Source of the DNA: Psychromonas algicola | GTDB lineage: Bacteria > Pseudomonadota > Gammaproteobacteria > Enterobacterales > Psychromonadaceae | Direction: 5' to 3' | DNA: 64,000 nucleotides | Assembly (NCBI RefSeq): GCF_004378355.1 | Contig: NZ_SNUB01000001.1 | Span: 152,307 to 216,306 of the forward strand | In this document: positions 1-10,400 of the stretch, one piece after another | Layout of the letters: each line of letters begins with the position of its first letter | Position numbering within the stretch: position 1 is the first letter of the stretch | Position numbers and translations under genes: made by a program | The notes under the pieces: model-generated | What the model saw: only the letters and a program-made list of their open reading frames with translations | Database searches by the model: none | Told to the model about the DNA's origin: nothing

Positions 1-72
1 TTAACCATACCTAATCTTTTTGTTTCAATTGAAAAACACTAAACCAATTTTTATTTGTTATAGAGAAACCTT

Positions 73-1146
73 ATGTCATCACTAATTCCAGCTCTATCAT
101 CATTATTAACCGAACAACAATCTGTATTAAAAAAATTAAGTGACCAAGTTAATTGTGTTTTTGTTACTGGAGCCGGTGGTTTTTTGGGTACGGCGATATG
201 TAAATTCCTTCGAGCAGCGGATATTCAAGTGATTGGTTTTGCACGTAAGGATTATCCACATTTAACAGCCTTAGGCGTGACTCTAATTAAAGGTGATTTG
301 CAAAACAAAAAACAAGTATGCGAAGCGATGCAAGGTTGCGACCTTGTTTTTCATGTAGCTTCAAAAACTGGCGTATGGGGGGATAAAGGAAGTTATTTCA
401 GACCAAATGTAGAAGGTACTGAAAATATACTTGAAGCTTGTCGCTTCAATAATATTGATCGTTTAATTTATACGAGTACTCCTAGTGTCACCTTCAGTGG
501 AGAAGATGAGTCAGGTATTGATGAGTCTCAACCTTATGCCGCACAATTTCTTAATTTTTACGGTTTATCTAAAGCTATTGCAGAAGAAAACGTATTAAAA
601 GCAAACTCCGAGTCTTTAAAGACAGTGGCTTTGCGCCCTCACTTAATATGGGGCCCAGGTGATCCTCACCTTGTTCCTAGAGTGATAGAGCGTGCTAAAG
701 CTAAAAAATTAAAACTCGTTGGTAAAGAAGATAAATTGGTTGATACCATTTATATTGATAACGCAGTTTATGCACATTTATTAGCGGCGGTTGAATTAAA
801 TGAAATGAACTCGAGTTGTGCAGGTAAAGCTTACTTTCTAAGTAACGATCAGCCAATATTCATGGCAACTATGCTCAACAAAATTTTAACCGCGGCTAGT
901 TTGCCTATGGTTAACGCAAGAGTGCCTGCTGGTTTGGCTTATTTTGTCGGTACCTTATTAGAATGGTGGTACTTAAGAACAGGTAAACAAGAAGAGCCTA
1001 TCATGACACGTTTTGTTGCAAGGCAATTATCAACAAGCCATTACTTTAATATTGAAGCTTCAAAAAAAGACTTTAATTATCGAGCTTTAGTCTCGATTGA
1101 TCAAGGGATGGAAAAGCTGCAACGTGCTTTGCAAAACGTAAAGTAA
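73..1146 (+). CDS. oleD: OleD-type NAD(P)-dependent 2-alkyl-3-oxoalkanoate reductase
   Basis: Short-chain dehydrogenase of the 3-beta-HSD/epimerase group, 357 aa. The dinucleotide-binding motif VTGAGGFLGTA lies at about residues 31-41 and the catalytic Tyr-x3-Lys (FYGLSK) at about 163-167, with the ASKTGVWG segment typical of OleD. In the family it reduces the beta-keto acid made by OleA, giving the beta-hydroxy acid that OleC and OleB turn into a long-chain olefin. In PUFA-making bacteria the product is a C31 polyene, so it fits with the pfa cluster in this window. oleA, oleB and oleC would lie upstream, outside the window. The N-terminal extension of about 25 residues before the Rossmann fold matches the family. 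The start at 73 follows a weak AGAGAAA ribosome site. Family identity is from recognition; a generic sterol-dehydrogenase-like epimerase is the alternative. Confidence 0.85.
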   Translation: MSSLIPALSSLLTEQQSVLKKLSDQVNCVFVTGAGGFLGTAICKFLRAADIQVIGFARKDYPHLTALGVTLIKGDLQNKKQVCEAMQGCDLVFHVASKTGVWGDKGSYFRPNVEGTENILEACRFNNIDRLIYTSTPSVTFSGEDESGIDESQPYAAQFLNFYGLSKAIAEENVLKANSESLKTVALRPHLIWGPGDPHLVPRVIERAKAKKLKLVGKEDKLVDTIYIDNAVYAHLLAAVELNEMNSSCAGKAYFLSNDQPIFMATMLNKILTAASLPMVNARVPAGLAYFVGTLLEWWYLRTGKQEEPIMTRFVARQLSTSHYFNIEASKKDFNYRALVSIDQGMEKLQRALQNVK

Positions 1147-1147
1147 A

Positions 1148-1651
1148 TTAATATAAATCCCCTTCTAGTTCGCTGTAAATGAGAAACAGCCGCGTATCTA
1201 ATTCAATCTGATGATAATCGGGTTGCATATATTCGCATAGGTTATAAAACGCTTTATTATGTTGCTTTTCTTTTAAGTGAGCTAACTCATGCACCACGAT
1301 CATATTTAACATAGGTAACGGGGCATTCTTAAACAAACTAGCAATTCGAATTTCTTGCTTAGATTTTAATTTGCTCCCCTGAACTCGACTAACAAAACTA
1401 TGTGTTCCTAATGCGTTATTATAAACATGTATTTTAGGGTCATAAATAACCTTACTCAAAGAGTTAGATTGCTTAATAAAGTTATTTTTTAATTGTAATG
1501 TGTATTTATAAAGCTGTTTCTCAGTATTAAGACCATGTGTTTTAGGATATTTTTTAAGCAAATATTCACCTAGTTTTTTCTCACTAATAAGCTTTTTAAC
1601 TTGCTCGATTACAGCGTCAGAATAGTGATTTATATAGCGTAACTGTTCCAT
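1148..1651 (-). CDS. YgjP-like (DUF45) zinc-dependent metallopeptidase-fold protein
   Basis: A 167-aa protein with the metal-binding signature HELAHLKEKQHNKAFY at about residues 120-136, followed by a C-terminal MQPDY segment, as in YgjP/DUF45 proteins (M48-related fold). The second histidine and the glutamate of HExxH are present, so metal binding should be intact. The cellular role of this family is poorly known. The gene converges on oleD with only one base between the two stop codons, so no separate terminator fits between them. The N-terminal half is basic and diverged compared with classical YgjP, so the exact subfamily is uncertain. Confidence 0.75.
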   Translation of the reverse strand: MEQLRYINHYSDAVIEQVKKLISEKKLGEYLLKKYPKTHGLNTEKQLYKYTLQLKNNFIKQSNSLSKVIYDPKIHVYNNALGTHSFVSRVQGSKLKSKQEIRIASLFKNAPLPMLNMIVVHELAHLKEKQHNKAFYNLCEYMQPDYHQIELDTRLFLIYSELEGDLY

Positions 1652-1813
1652 CTTTTGAGTATTTACCTAAATTTATTAATGTAAAAATCAAGCATCATTC
1701 TTTAGCCTAAACGTTCTTAAGTAACGACAAATGAAATACTTGACTAAATCACTCGCCTTTTAATGTCGACAGGTTACAATTATTGATTTAATAATTTAAC
1801 TTTAGAGATTGCT

Positions 1814-2164
1814 ATGATTGAACGTCAACAAACTAAACAACGAATGAGCCGAGTAGTAAAACATAATGATACCATTTATTTATGTGGGCAAGTATGCGCA
1901 GATGCAACACAAGGCATTAGCGAACAAACTCAAACCATGCTCGATAAAGTTGATGAGTTGTTATTAGCAGCAGGTAGTTCCCGCGAGCACATATTATCTG
2001 CAACGATTTACGTTAAAGATATGGCTTTGCATTTTGCAGCAATGAACGAAGTTTGGGATGCTTGGATACCAGAAGGTTATGCACCAGCACGCGCTTGTGT
2101 TGAAGCGAGTATGGCAAGAGAAGCGTTATTAGTTGAAATATCTGTGATTGCAGCAGTTAAATAA
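1814..2164 (+). CDS. RidA/YjgF/UK114 family protein
   Basis: A 116-aa single-domain protein of the RidA superfamily. The conserved C-terminal segment PARACVEAS, carrying the arginine that binds the carboxylate of imine or enamine substrates, is at about residues 95-103; YLCGQV lies near residue 22. Classical RidA hydrolyses reactive 2-aminoacrylate and related imines from PLP enzymes. The N-terminus ([18 protein letters not shown]) is closer to the YoaB/TdcF-like side of the family than to RidA itself, so I give no symbol. The gene is monocistronic by spacing, with an AGAG ribosome site before the ATG and a short hairpin after the stop. Confidence 0.85.
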   Translation: MIERQQTKQRMSRVVKHNDTIYLCGQVCADATQGISEQTQTMLDKVDELLLAAGSSREHILSATIYVKDMALHFAAMNEVWDAWIPEGYAPARACVEASMAREALLVEISVIAAVK

Positions 2165-2165
2165 T

Positions 2166-2189
2166 TCACTAGCCATCACCAACTAGTGA
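2166..2189 (+). terminator. Short hairpin after the RidA-family gene
   Basis: Seven-base-pair inverted repeat TCACTAG/CTAGTGA with a 10-base loop, starting one base after the stop codon and followed by the T-rich run ATTATTTTATT. This fits a weak intrinsic terminator between the RidA gene and selO. Confidence 0.45.
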
Positions 2190-2254
2190 TTATTTTATTG
2201 AAAATAACATCAACTATATTCACGCTTTAATTAAGAAAGCAGGTAAGGACAAAT

Positions 2255-3907
2255 ATGAAGCCTTTATTACCCCCCATCCATTCAATATTTACGTCAAGCT
2301 TGCCTGCTGATCCTGATACATCAAACACGAGTAGAAGTGTTGAAGGCGCAGCTTATTCATGGGTTTCTCCAACATCCACTAAATCCGCACAAGTAATTTG
2401 TGTAAATAATGCATTAGCTAAAGCATTAGGCTTTACAGAATTAAGTTTAACATCCAATGAATTTGCTGACCTAGTTAGTGGTAATGCCCCTGCATCATCA
2501 ATCCAATCTTATGCAATGAATTATGGTGGACACCAATTTGGACAATGGGCTGGACAACTAGGTGACGGCCGCGCAATTAACCTAGGTCAATATCAACTAC
2601 ATTCAAATCAGCAAAATGAAACAGTTGAACAATCCTTTGTTACTTTACAGTTAAAAGGTGCTGGGCAAACTCCTTACTCTCGTCGTGCAGATGGTATGGC
2701 TGTATTACGTTCATCGATACGTGAGTATTTATGCTCCGAAGCCATGTTTCATTTAGGCATTCCAACCACGCGCGCCTTGAGCTTGACCTTAACCGGTGAA
2801 GAAGTCATTCGCGACAAGCTATATGATGGACGAGCCGCTTTTGAACCTTGCGCAGTTGTTGCGCGAGTCTCTCCTTCATTTTTACGTTTTGGCTCAGTGC
2901 AATTACCCTCTTCACGTGGTGATCTTGCGCTTTTAAAGCAAACTGTTGATTTTAGTATTAACAGTGATTACCCGCATTTATTAACTGAATCTAAAAACAT
3001 AACAAAAGAAGTTTACTTAAATTGGTTTACAAAAATCTGTGAACGTACAGCTCACCTTATTGTTGAGTGGATGCGAGTTGGTTTTGTACATGGTGTGCTT
3101 AATACCGACAATATGTCTTTAATTGGTGAGACCATTGATTTTGGTCCATACGGTTGGATTGATAATTTCGATCTCAACTGGACTCCCAACACATCTGATG
3201 CAGCAGAAAAACGCTACCGATTTGGTCAACAAGCATATATAGGTCAATGGAACTTATTCCAACTAGCCAATGCTATTTACCCATTGATTGAAGAAGCTGA
3301 GCCACTGCAAAATATTTTGACAAATTATAACCAGACTTATCAAACATTATGGTTGGCTATGATGAGAAATAAAATGGGCATTGATACCAACTATGAAGAT
3401 GCGGTAGATGCGAGTAATTTAATAGAATCAGACTTACAACTCAGTAAAGATCTAGAAAAAATATTATCGTTAGTTAACACAGATATGACTTTATTTTATC
3501 GCCAACTTGCGAATATAAGTAAAAATGTGAATGCTGATGACTTAATATTAATAAAAAAGCATTTTTCTGACTGTTTTTATCAGCCTGAAACAATAACTGA
3601 AAGCTATCTTACGCAATTAAGTTTATGGCTAGAACGATATAAGCAAAGGTTACTTATTGACAACCTTGCAGACTCACAACGAAAGGCTAAAATGGATAAC
3701 ATAAATCCTTGTTACATTTTACGTAACTTTCAGGTACAAGAAGCGATTGAATTGGCTGAACAAGGTGATTATTCGCGCGTATTAATACTGTCTGAGTTAT
3801 TAAAAACGCCTTATAAACAACAAGCTAAATATAAAGAGTTTGAGTCTAAACGACCAGATTGGGCGACCAATAAATTTGGGTGTTCAGCACTTTCATGTAG
3901 CTCTTAA
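2255..3907 (+). CDS. selO: SelO/YdiU protein AMPylase (pseudokinase fold)
   Basis: A 550-aa member of the SelO (UPF0061) family, which transfers AMP from ATP to Ser/Thr/Tyr of target proteins and is linked to redox homeostasis. Hallmarks seen are GGHQFGQWAGQLGDGR (about 91-106), the glycine-rich QLKGAGQTPYSRRADG segment, the metal/nucleotide segment VHGVLNTDNMSL (about 280-291) and IDFGPYGW just after it. The C-terminus ends in CSALSCSS, the conserved cysteine pair with the penultimate Cys-Ser-Ser where animal SelO carries selenocysteine. It is longer than E. coli YdiU (478 aa), mainly in the C-terminal helical region. The start is supported by TAAGGA nine bases before the ATG. It is probably a single-gene unit. 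Confidence 0.95.
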   Translation: MKPLLPPIHSIFTSSLPADPDTSNTSRSVEGAAYSWVSPTSTKSAQVICVNNALAKALGFTELSLTSNEFADLVSGNAPASSIQSYAMNYGGHQFGQWAGQLGDGRAINLGQYQLHSNQQNETVEQSFVTLQLKGAGQTPYSRRADGMAVLRSSIREYLCSEAMFHLGIPTTRALSLTLTGEEVIRDKLYDGRAAFEPCAVVARVSPSFLRFGSVQLPSSRGDLALLKQTVDFSINSDYPHLLTESKNITKEVYLNWFTKICERTAHLIVEWMRVGFVHGVLNTDNMSLIGETIDFGPYGWIDNFDLNWTPNTSDAAEKRYRFGQQAYIGQWNLFQLANAIYPLIEEAEPLQNILTNYNQTYQTLWLAMMRNKMGIDTNYEDAVDASNLIESDLQLSKDLEKILSLVNTDMTLFYRQLANISKNVNADDLILIKKHFSDCFYQPETITESYLTQLSLWLERYKQRLLIDNLADSQRKAKMDNINPCYILRNFQVQEAIELAEQGDYSRVLILSELLKTPYKQQAKYKEFESKRPDWATNKFGCSALSCSS

Positions 3908-4034
3908 CATAGCAATGCAATGTATGATGTTAAATTGAGAAAATTAAGAGTTAAAAAATGAGACATTATTTTTTGGGACTTGTATTATAATTAAAACATA
4001 TTAATAATAAAATCAAACAATTAAATAGGTATTT

Positions 4035-5717
4035 ATGGACGAGTTAGAGTTTCTTTCAGTTGACCTGATAAATTTATCTACAGATGGAACACAGCTTCTA
4101 TTGAAGGTGCTCCCTCTCAGTTCGACTGTAACAAAAGAATCTATCGTTTATTTATTACAGCATCGTAGTTTACCTCGCTTCAAATTAAACCTAGAAGGTG
4201 TGCAAGAAGCCGTCAATAAATTCGCTATTATCCAAGATACGCCCCTTGAAGATATACAAGAATTTGAAAGTATTGCGATCGCAGATAAACAAGATGCAAC
4301 ACTAAACGTAGTTGTGTCCGATGATAAAATGACAGCCTATGCTGAAATCACCAATCCTTATGGCGGTAAACATATAACACTTGCAGATATAAAAGCGAGA
4401 TGTGATGAGCTATACCTAAAATTCGGCCTGTTACCTAAAGCAATGCTTGCTTTGTTAAGCACTTGTCATAAATCTGCATCGGGTAAATCATTTCGTGTAA
4501 ATATAGCTAAGGGCATCCCTACTGTTGATGGTATTGACGCAACCTTCAAAAAATGTGTAACAACCGATAATCACCGTAAACCTAAGCCTAAACTATTAGA
4601 AAACGGCAAAGTGGATATGCATGATCTAGGTAAAAATATTACTGTCGATGCAGGCACCCTCTTAATGACTAAAACACCTGCAACACAAGGCACACCGGGT
4701 AAAACAATTACTGCTGAAATTGTGGAACAAAAAGCTGGTATCGACCATGAATTTGCCATTGGTAAAAATGTCCAAGTTGATCCCAATAATCCATTACATT
4801 TAATTGCCAGCACACATGGTATCCCTATTGATGAAGAAGAATTTATAAGAGTTGATGATGTCTTAGTATTAAATCAAGTTGATGTAAAAACTGGTAATGT
4901 TGATTATAACGGCAGTATTGTTATTACCGGCGATATTCAAGAAGGTATGGTTGTAAAAGTAACTGGCGATGTCACTGTTATGGGCTTAATTGAGTCTGCC
5001 AATATAACCTGTGGCGGAGACCTTACTGTTAAGATGCCCATTATCGGGCATCAAAAAGAAAATGAATCTGAATTTAGTTGTATTATTGACTGCAAAGGTA
5101 ATTTAGAAGGCACAATTGCACAATACTCTCGCTTAACTGTGGGTAAAAACTTAATAATGACCAACCAATTGATTCATTGTGTCACAGATTGCAAAGGGTC
5201 AGTTATGGTTCACAATGAAACCTTCTCTAAAGGCGCAATTGTAGGAGGAACTACCAGTGCAAATGGCAGCGTATTAACCACTATGGTTGGAACTAGTGCT
5301 GGTAATAAAACCATGATTAACTTGTTAGGTGATTACAAAAACCTCGCCGCTGCAAAAAAGAAATATACACATGAATTGCAACAAACTCATGATGCATTGA
5401 ATAAAACTAAACAAGCAGAATCAAGAGCAGATTCTTTGTTAGATAAAGAAAAAAAGAAGCAGCTTAAAGCAAAATTAGCAGCAGAAAAGCAACATTATCG
5501 AGATCAGAGTGATGATATTCAAAATCGTCTTTTTGACCTAAAACTTAAGATTTCTCACTATTTTGCAACAACACATTTGACCGCAACTAAAACATTATTT
5601 AGTGATGCAAATGTTTGTATTGCCAATCAAAACTGGGCAAATACAAAACAATTAGGCCCAACGGTTGTAACAATGAAAGACAATAATATTGAGTTAACTC
5701 CTTACACAAAAAAATAA
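4035..5717 (+). CDS. FapA (DUF342) family polymerising beta-helix protein
   Basis: A 560-aa DUF342/FapA protein. Residues about 90-180 hold the N-terminal domain, 185-270 the TPATQGTPGKTI region characteristic of the family, and 280-420 a right-handed beta-helix with short repeats (VDYNGSIVITGDIQEGMVV, VKVTGDVTVMGLIESANI). A charged coiled coil occupies about 435-505. FapA homologues influence flagellar assembly or localisation in Vibrio; others are uncharacterised cytoskeletal-like factors. No flagellar genes adjoin it here, so the role is open. The start is taken from ATG 4035 with TAGGT upstream. A 30-base perfect palindrome follows the stop. Confidence 0.8.
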   Translation: MDELEFLSVDLINLSTDGTQLLLKVLPLSSTVTKESIVYLLQHRSLPRFKLNLEGVQEAVNKFAIIQDTPLEDIQEFESIAIADKQDATLNVVVSDDKMTAYAEITNPYGGKHITLADIKARCDELYLKFGLLPKAMLALLSTCHKSASGKSFRVNIAKGIPTVDGIDATFKKCVTTDNHRKPKPKLLENGKVDMHDLGKNITVDAGTLLMTKTPATQGTPGKTITAEIVEQKAGIDHEFAIGKNVQVDPNNPLHLIASTHGIPIDEEEFIRVDDVLVLNQVDVKTGNVDYNGSIVITGDIQEGMVVKVTGDVTVMGLIESANITCGGDLTVKMPIIGHQKENESEFSCIIDCKGNLEGTIAQYSRLTVGKNLIMTNQLIHCVTDCKGSVMVHNETFSKGAIVGGTTSANGSVLTTMVGTSAGNKTMINLLGDYKNLAAAKKKYTHELQQTHDALNKTKQAESRADSLLDKEKKKQLKAKLAAEKQHYRDQSDDIQNRLFDLKLKISHYFATTHLTATKTLFSDANVCIANQNWANTKQLGPTVVTMKDNNIELTPYTKK

Positions 5718-5728
5718 AATAGCAGTAA

Positions 5729-5758
5729 TTAGGCATTAAATAATTATTTAATGCCTAA
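5729..5758. terminator. 30-base perfect palindrome after the fapA-like gene
   Basis: Every base from 5729 to 5758 pairs with its mirror position: TTAGGCATTAAATAA followed by its exact reverse complement. It begins 12 bases after the fapA-like stop codon. As RNA it would form a long hairpin with an AT-rich tip. There is no clear T-run afterwards, so it may be a processing or stability hairpin and not a classical intrinsic terminator. Confidence 0.5.
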
Positions 5759-5888
5759 TAAGATCAAAAAATATAAAGTCTTAATAACAAAATAACTCTT
5801 TACCGCTAGCACCAAACTCTATTACACGATAAAATCCCCGCCATTATTTTTCCAGACAATCATTTTCAGATAATAAGAGAGCATTCAG

Positions 5889-6611
5889 ATGGGAAGAGCA
5901 TATCAAAATAAAAAAGAGTCTATGGCGAAAACTGCCGGCGCTAAAACTAAAGTTTACTCAAAATACGGTAAAGAGCTTTATGTAGCAGCTAAAAATGGCG
6001 GCTATGATCCTGAAGGTAACTTAACATTACGTCGTTTAATCGATAAAGCAAAAAAAGACCAAGTACCTGCACATGTTATTGAACGTGCTATCGATAAAGC
6101 AAAAGGCGGTGGCGGTGAAGATTATGAACGCGCAAGTTACGAAGGTTTTGGCCCTGGTGGTTGTTCAGTTATCGTAGATTGTTTAACTGATAACGGGAAC
6201 CGTACTTGGACTGAAGTGCGTAATTGTTTTAATAAAACAGGCGCAAAAATTGGTTCTCCTGGAACGGTTGCTCATATGTTCGAACATCAAGCTGTTTTTG
6301 TATTTGCCGGTGAAGATGATGAAGCTGTACTTGAAGATTTAATGATGGCTGATGTAGACGTTGTAGACGTTGTAAGCGAAGATGGCAAGATTTCAGTGTT
6401 CTGCCCTCATACTGAGTTTAACAACGCTAAGGTCGCATTACACGCAAGCTACCCTGATGTTGAACTTGAGGTTGAAGAAATCACTTACGTTCCACAAACG
6501 GATACAGAAGTAACTGAAGAGCATGTTGAGAAGTTTGAAAAATTCATCGAAATGCTAGAAGACTGTGATGATGTACAAAACGTTTATCACAATGCGATTT
6601 TACCAGAATAA
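5889..6611 (+). CDS. YebC/PmpR (YeeN-type) family regulator
   Basis: A 240-aa protein of the YebC/PmpR/TACO1 family. It shows the N-terminal [19 protein letters not shown], the KSKYGKE-like [14 protein letters not shown], the [16 protein letters not shown] helix and the YEGFGPGG motif at about 83-90. Members act as transcription regulators and, in recent work, as ribosome-associated factors that relieve stalling at polyproline. Of the two E. coli paralogues it more resembles YeeN, with the MGRxxxN start. The ribosome site AAGAGAG lies 10 bases before the ATG. It ends in a strong terminator shared with the convergent putA fragment. Confidence 0.88.
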   Translation: MGRAYQNKKESMAKTAGAKTKVYSKYGKELYVAAKNGGYDPEGNLTLRRLIDKAKKDQVPAHVIERAIDKAKGGGGEDYERASYEGFGPGGCSVIVDCLTDNGNRTWTEVRNCFNKTGAKIGSPGTVAHMFEHQAVFVFAGEDDEAVLEDLMMADVDVVDVVSEDGKISVFCPHTEFNNAKVALHASYPDVELEVEEITYVPQTDTEVTEEHVEKFEKFIEMLEDCDDVQNVYHNAILPE

Positions 6612-6636
6612 GTTACTCATTATTTTGAAATACCAT

Positions 6637-6668
6637 AAAAAAGCCATATTCTCGAATATGGCTTTTTT
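6637..6668. terminator. Bidirectional intrinsic terminator between yebC-type gene and putA region
   Basis: A 15-bp stem (A6 GCCATATTC paired with GAATATGGC T6) around a two-base tip, with A-tract and T-tract on the two flanks. The symmetry allows it to stop transcription from both convergent sides. Confidence 0.9.
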
Positions 6669-6702
6669 GTATTTGTTTTGAATCATACTAACTAAAAAGC
6701 AA

Positions 6703-7422
6703 CTATAAATCGCCAGACCCTAGTGCGAGCAAAGAAGCATTCCCCCCTACAGCAGTAACATTAATCGTTTGTGTTTTTTCAGTAATAAAACGTAATACCA
6801 AACATTGGTCTCGGACTGTTTCTAGTCCTTGTAAATCTGTCTCAATAATAAATTGTGCAATTTGCCCTTCTCGTTTAGCTAATAAACTATTGAGACGTAT
6901 CGCTTCAGCTTGATTACCTGCGTAAGCCATACCAGCAACACATGGAGTGGAAATGAGACACTCAATACTTTCTTTATCAACTATCTGTATCACAGGATCA
7001 TCGATTGCTGATAATGAGAAAACACATGTTAGACTTTCAATAATTTCTTGAAATTTATCGTGTGAGGCAATGATAATGCTATTACCCGTCACTAATGCAC
7101 AACAAACTAAGGCAACAAATACCGTTTCAGGAACGTTATCATCAGCCATGATAACAAAAACACCTCGACCTAAACTTGTTAAAACATTACTTTCCCCTGT
7201 TGGTCCGGGCATTAACTGTGCTTCCCCCATTAACGTCAAAGCTTGTTGATTATGAAAATCTACCATTTGTGAGGGCATTAAATCTAAATTTCGTTGCTGT
7301 GATAAAAGCTCACTCCATTTACCAATTAACTCTGAACGTTCCTGTATATCAATAGCACTCCAAGATAACCAAGATTGTGTCGCTTGTTCAACAACTTTTA
7401 AAATATTTGAATTTAGGGACAT
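6703..7422 (-). CDS. Separate C-terminal domain of PutA (ALDH-superfamily-like lid domain)
   Basis: This 239-aa product corresponds to the C-terminal part of long (type B/C) PutA proteins: MPGPTGESNVL at about 71-81, an ALDH-like fold, and the PutA C-terminal motif INVTAVGGNASLLALG at the very end. In intact PutA this domain covers the P5C dehydrogenase site and helps to close the substrate channel. Here it starts at its own ATG (7422), 13 bases after the upstream putA stop, with an AGAGGA ribosome site that overlaps that stop (TAGAGGA). This fits translational coupling. It lies in a different frame from putA, so a single frameshift in the 7424-7455 stretch would fuse the two; see findings. 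Confidence 0.85.
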   Translation of the reverse strand: MSLNSNILKVVEQATQSWLSWSAIDIQERSELIGKWSELLSQQRNLDLMPSQMVDFHNQQALTLMGEAQLMPGPTGESNVLTSLGRGVFVIMADDNVPETVFVALVCCALVTGNSIIIASHDKFQEIIESLTCVFSLSAIDDPVIQIVDKESIECLISTPCVAGMAYAGNQAEAIRLNSLLAKREGQIAQFIIETDLQGLETVRDQCLVLRFITEKTQTINVTAVGGNASLLALGSGDL

Positions 7423-7435
7423 AAAAATAATTCCT

Positions 7436-10400
7436 CTATAAAGTGTTATTGTCTAAAACAATTGGATCAAAAGACTGTTTCGTAAAACGATATAAATAAC
7501 GAGGACCGCCTGCTTTAGGACCCGTACCAGACAAACCTTGGCCACCAAATGGCTGAACCCCAACAACAGCGCCAACTTGATCTCGATTTATATAGCAATT
7601 CCCTACACGACTCGCTGCAGCGATGCGTTTATAAGCCGCTTCATTGCGACTATGAATACCCATCGTTAAGCCAAAGTCAGTATCATTAATTTGCTGTATA
7701 ACGTCATCGAGTTGCGACGCTTTAAAACGAATCACATGTAAGATAGGTCCAAATTGTTCTTCAGATAACTGTCCTAGGTTATCTATCTCAATAGCAATAG
7801 GTGTAATAAAATCGCCTTTTTTACAATTTTCATTTAATTCAACGCGAGCCAGCAATTTATGTTTTTCTAGCATCATATCAATATAAGCATTAAGTTTATC
7901 TTTCGCTTGTTTATCAATAACAGGCCCGACATCCGTTTGATGCAAATAAGGTAAACCAAGCGATAACTCTTGCATCGCACCTTGAATTAATTCAATAACT
8001 CGTTCTGAGATATCTTGTTGAATAAATAAAACTCGTAACGCAGAGCAGCGTTGTCCTGCAGAAGCAAAAGCTGAACGCACAACATCTCTTACGACTTGTT
8101 CGGGTAAAGCCGTGCTATCAACAATCATTGCATTTTGTCCGCCAGTTTCTGCAATAAAAGTCGCAGGTAGCGTTGGTCTTTTGGCAAGGCTGCGATTAAT
8201 CGATTGTGCTGTGATTGTTGAACCGGTAAAGACAACACCTGCAACTCGGAGATCTTCGGTCAATGCAGGTCCAATGTCTCTGCCATTACCAATTAATAAC
8301 TGAATGCTTTGCTTAGGGAATCCAGCCTCTAGCATTAATAAAACGGTTCTAGCTGCAATTAATGAAGTTTGCTCTGCAGGTTTAGCCACTACGGTATTAC
8401 CTGTGACTAATGCGGCACTAATTTGACCGAGAAAAATAGCTAAAGGAAAGTTCCAAGGACTAATACAAACAAATACGCCTTTACCTTCGCGAATGATTTG
8501 TTGCGTAATATTATCAAAGCTCACTTGTTCATTAATACTCGCAAAGTTATCTGTTGCTTGTTGTGCGTAATAACGACAAAAATCAACGGCTTCACGTACC
8601 TCATCAATACAGTCATGAATGGTTTTACCTGCTTCATGGTGGCAAAGCGCGATCAATTCAGGAGTATTCGTTTCTAATAAATCTGCAAGGTTGTATAAAT
8701 ATTGTGCTCGTTGTTGTACAGGTGTGTTATTCCATTCTGGGTAAAACTCGCCCGCGCTGGTTAATGCATTATCAATCATAGTTTCGTTAGCAAATAAAAC
8801 CGTGCCAATATCGATGGTGCGATCATAAGGTGTAGTACAACGATGAATTTGAGCATGCTCTAGTTGGCTTGCATCATAATAATGTATGCCATCAACAATT
8901 GGACCTACGTGCCATTCTTTTTCTTTAAATTCTCTCAGTTTTAACTCAAATTCTCTCGCTTCACTCTCTATCTCAATATTCACGCTATGCGAGTTTTTTC
9001 TATCTGTAAAAATAGCAGGCGGTAAGACAATCAAACCATTATGTAAGGTGCTACGTTTTTGTAATGTCTCAACTGGATGTTCTGTTAGCTCTTGAATAGG
9101 ACAATTAGCATCAACTAATCTATGTACAAAAGAACTGTTAGCACCATTTTCTAATAACCGTCTCACTAAGTAAGGTAATAAGTCTTTATGGCTACCGACA
9201 GGTGCATAAATACGCACATTACTTTTAAACATTTGCATGACATGGTTGTATAACGCGTCCCCCATTCCATGTAAGCGTTGAAATTCAAAATCTTGATGTG
9301 TCGCCATGGCATTAATTGCGACCACTGTATGCGCATTATGGCTAGCAAACTGAGGATAAATCAGTCCTTTTACATGTTCACTTAATAAAAACCGTGCACA
9401 AGCTAAATAAGAAACGTCTGTCGCTTCTTTTCTTGTATAAACCGGGTATCTGTCATAACCGTTTTGTTGTGATAATTTTAATTCGCTATCCCAGTAAGCG
9501 CCTTTTACTAAACGTAAAGGGATGCAATCCCCCTGCTGTTTCGCCAACGCAGCAACCCAAACTAACACGGGTAATGCTCGTTTACTGTAGGCTTGAACAA
9601 CCAGCCCGAGCTTTCCCCAACCTTGTGCAGAACGATGGCGATACAATTTTTCAAATAGGATCAAGGATAGTTCTAAACGATCAGCTTCTTCTGCATCAAT
9701 GGTTAAACCAACGTTAAGCTCTCTCGCCCTTTCTATCAACAACACCACAGAATCAAACATTTCCGTTAATACACGTTGTTTATTAATCACTTCATAACGA
9801 GGATGGAGAGCCGATAATTTAATTGAAACGGTTGCAGCTAGATCCTTTTTATCATCATCGACATCTTTTTTATTCAGTAACTTTTTGCCAATAGATTCAA
9901 TCGCAGAGAGGTAAGCATTAAAATATTTCTTAGCATCTGTCGCTGTTAAAGCCGATTCACCAAGCATGTCAAAAGAATAACTGAAACCTTTATCGTTAAA
10001 CCGTTTCGCGTTCTTTTGCGCTTCTTCAATATTGCGGCCTAATACAAACTGATGCCCCATAATTTTCATCGCTTGGTGCATCGCCTCACGGATCACAGGC
10101 TCAGTCATTTTAGTGACAAGACGATTAACAATACTTTTAGAATTACCTTTTACAGTTTGCCCAAGGTTAACCACTTTTCCCGTAAGCAATAAACCCCAAG
10201 TCGATGCATTAACAAATAATGAATCAGACTTCTTAAGGTGTGAAGACCAATCTGCAACGCTGAGTTTGTCTTTAATTAACGCATCTGCCGTTTCTGCATC
10301 GGGAATTCTCATTAATGCTTCCGCTAAACACATTAATAAAATCCCCTCTTTGGTATCTAAGCTATATTCCAATAACAATGCATCAATCATATGAATTGCA

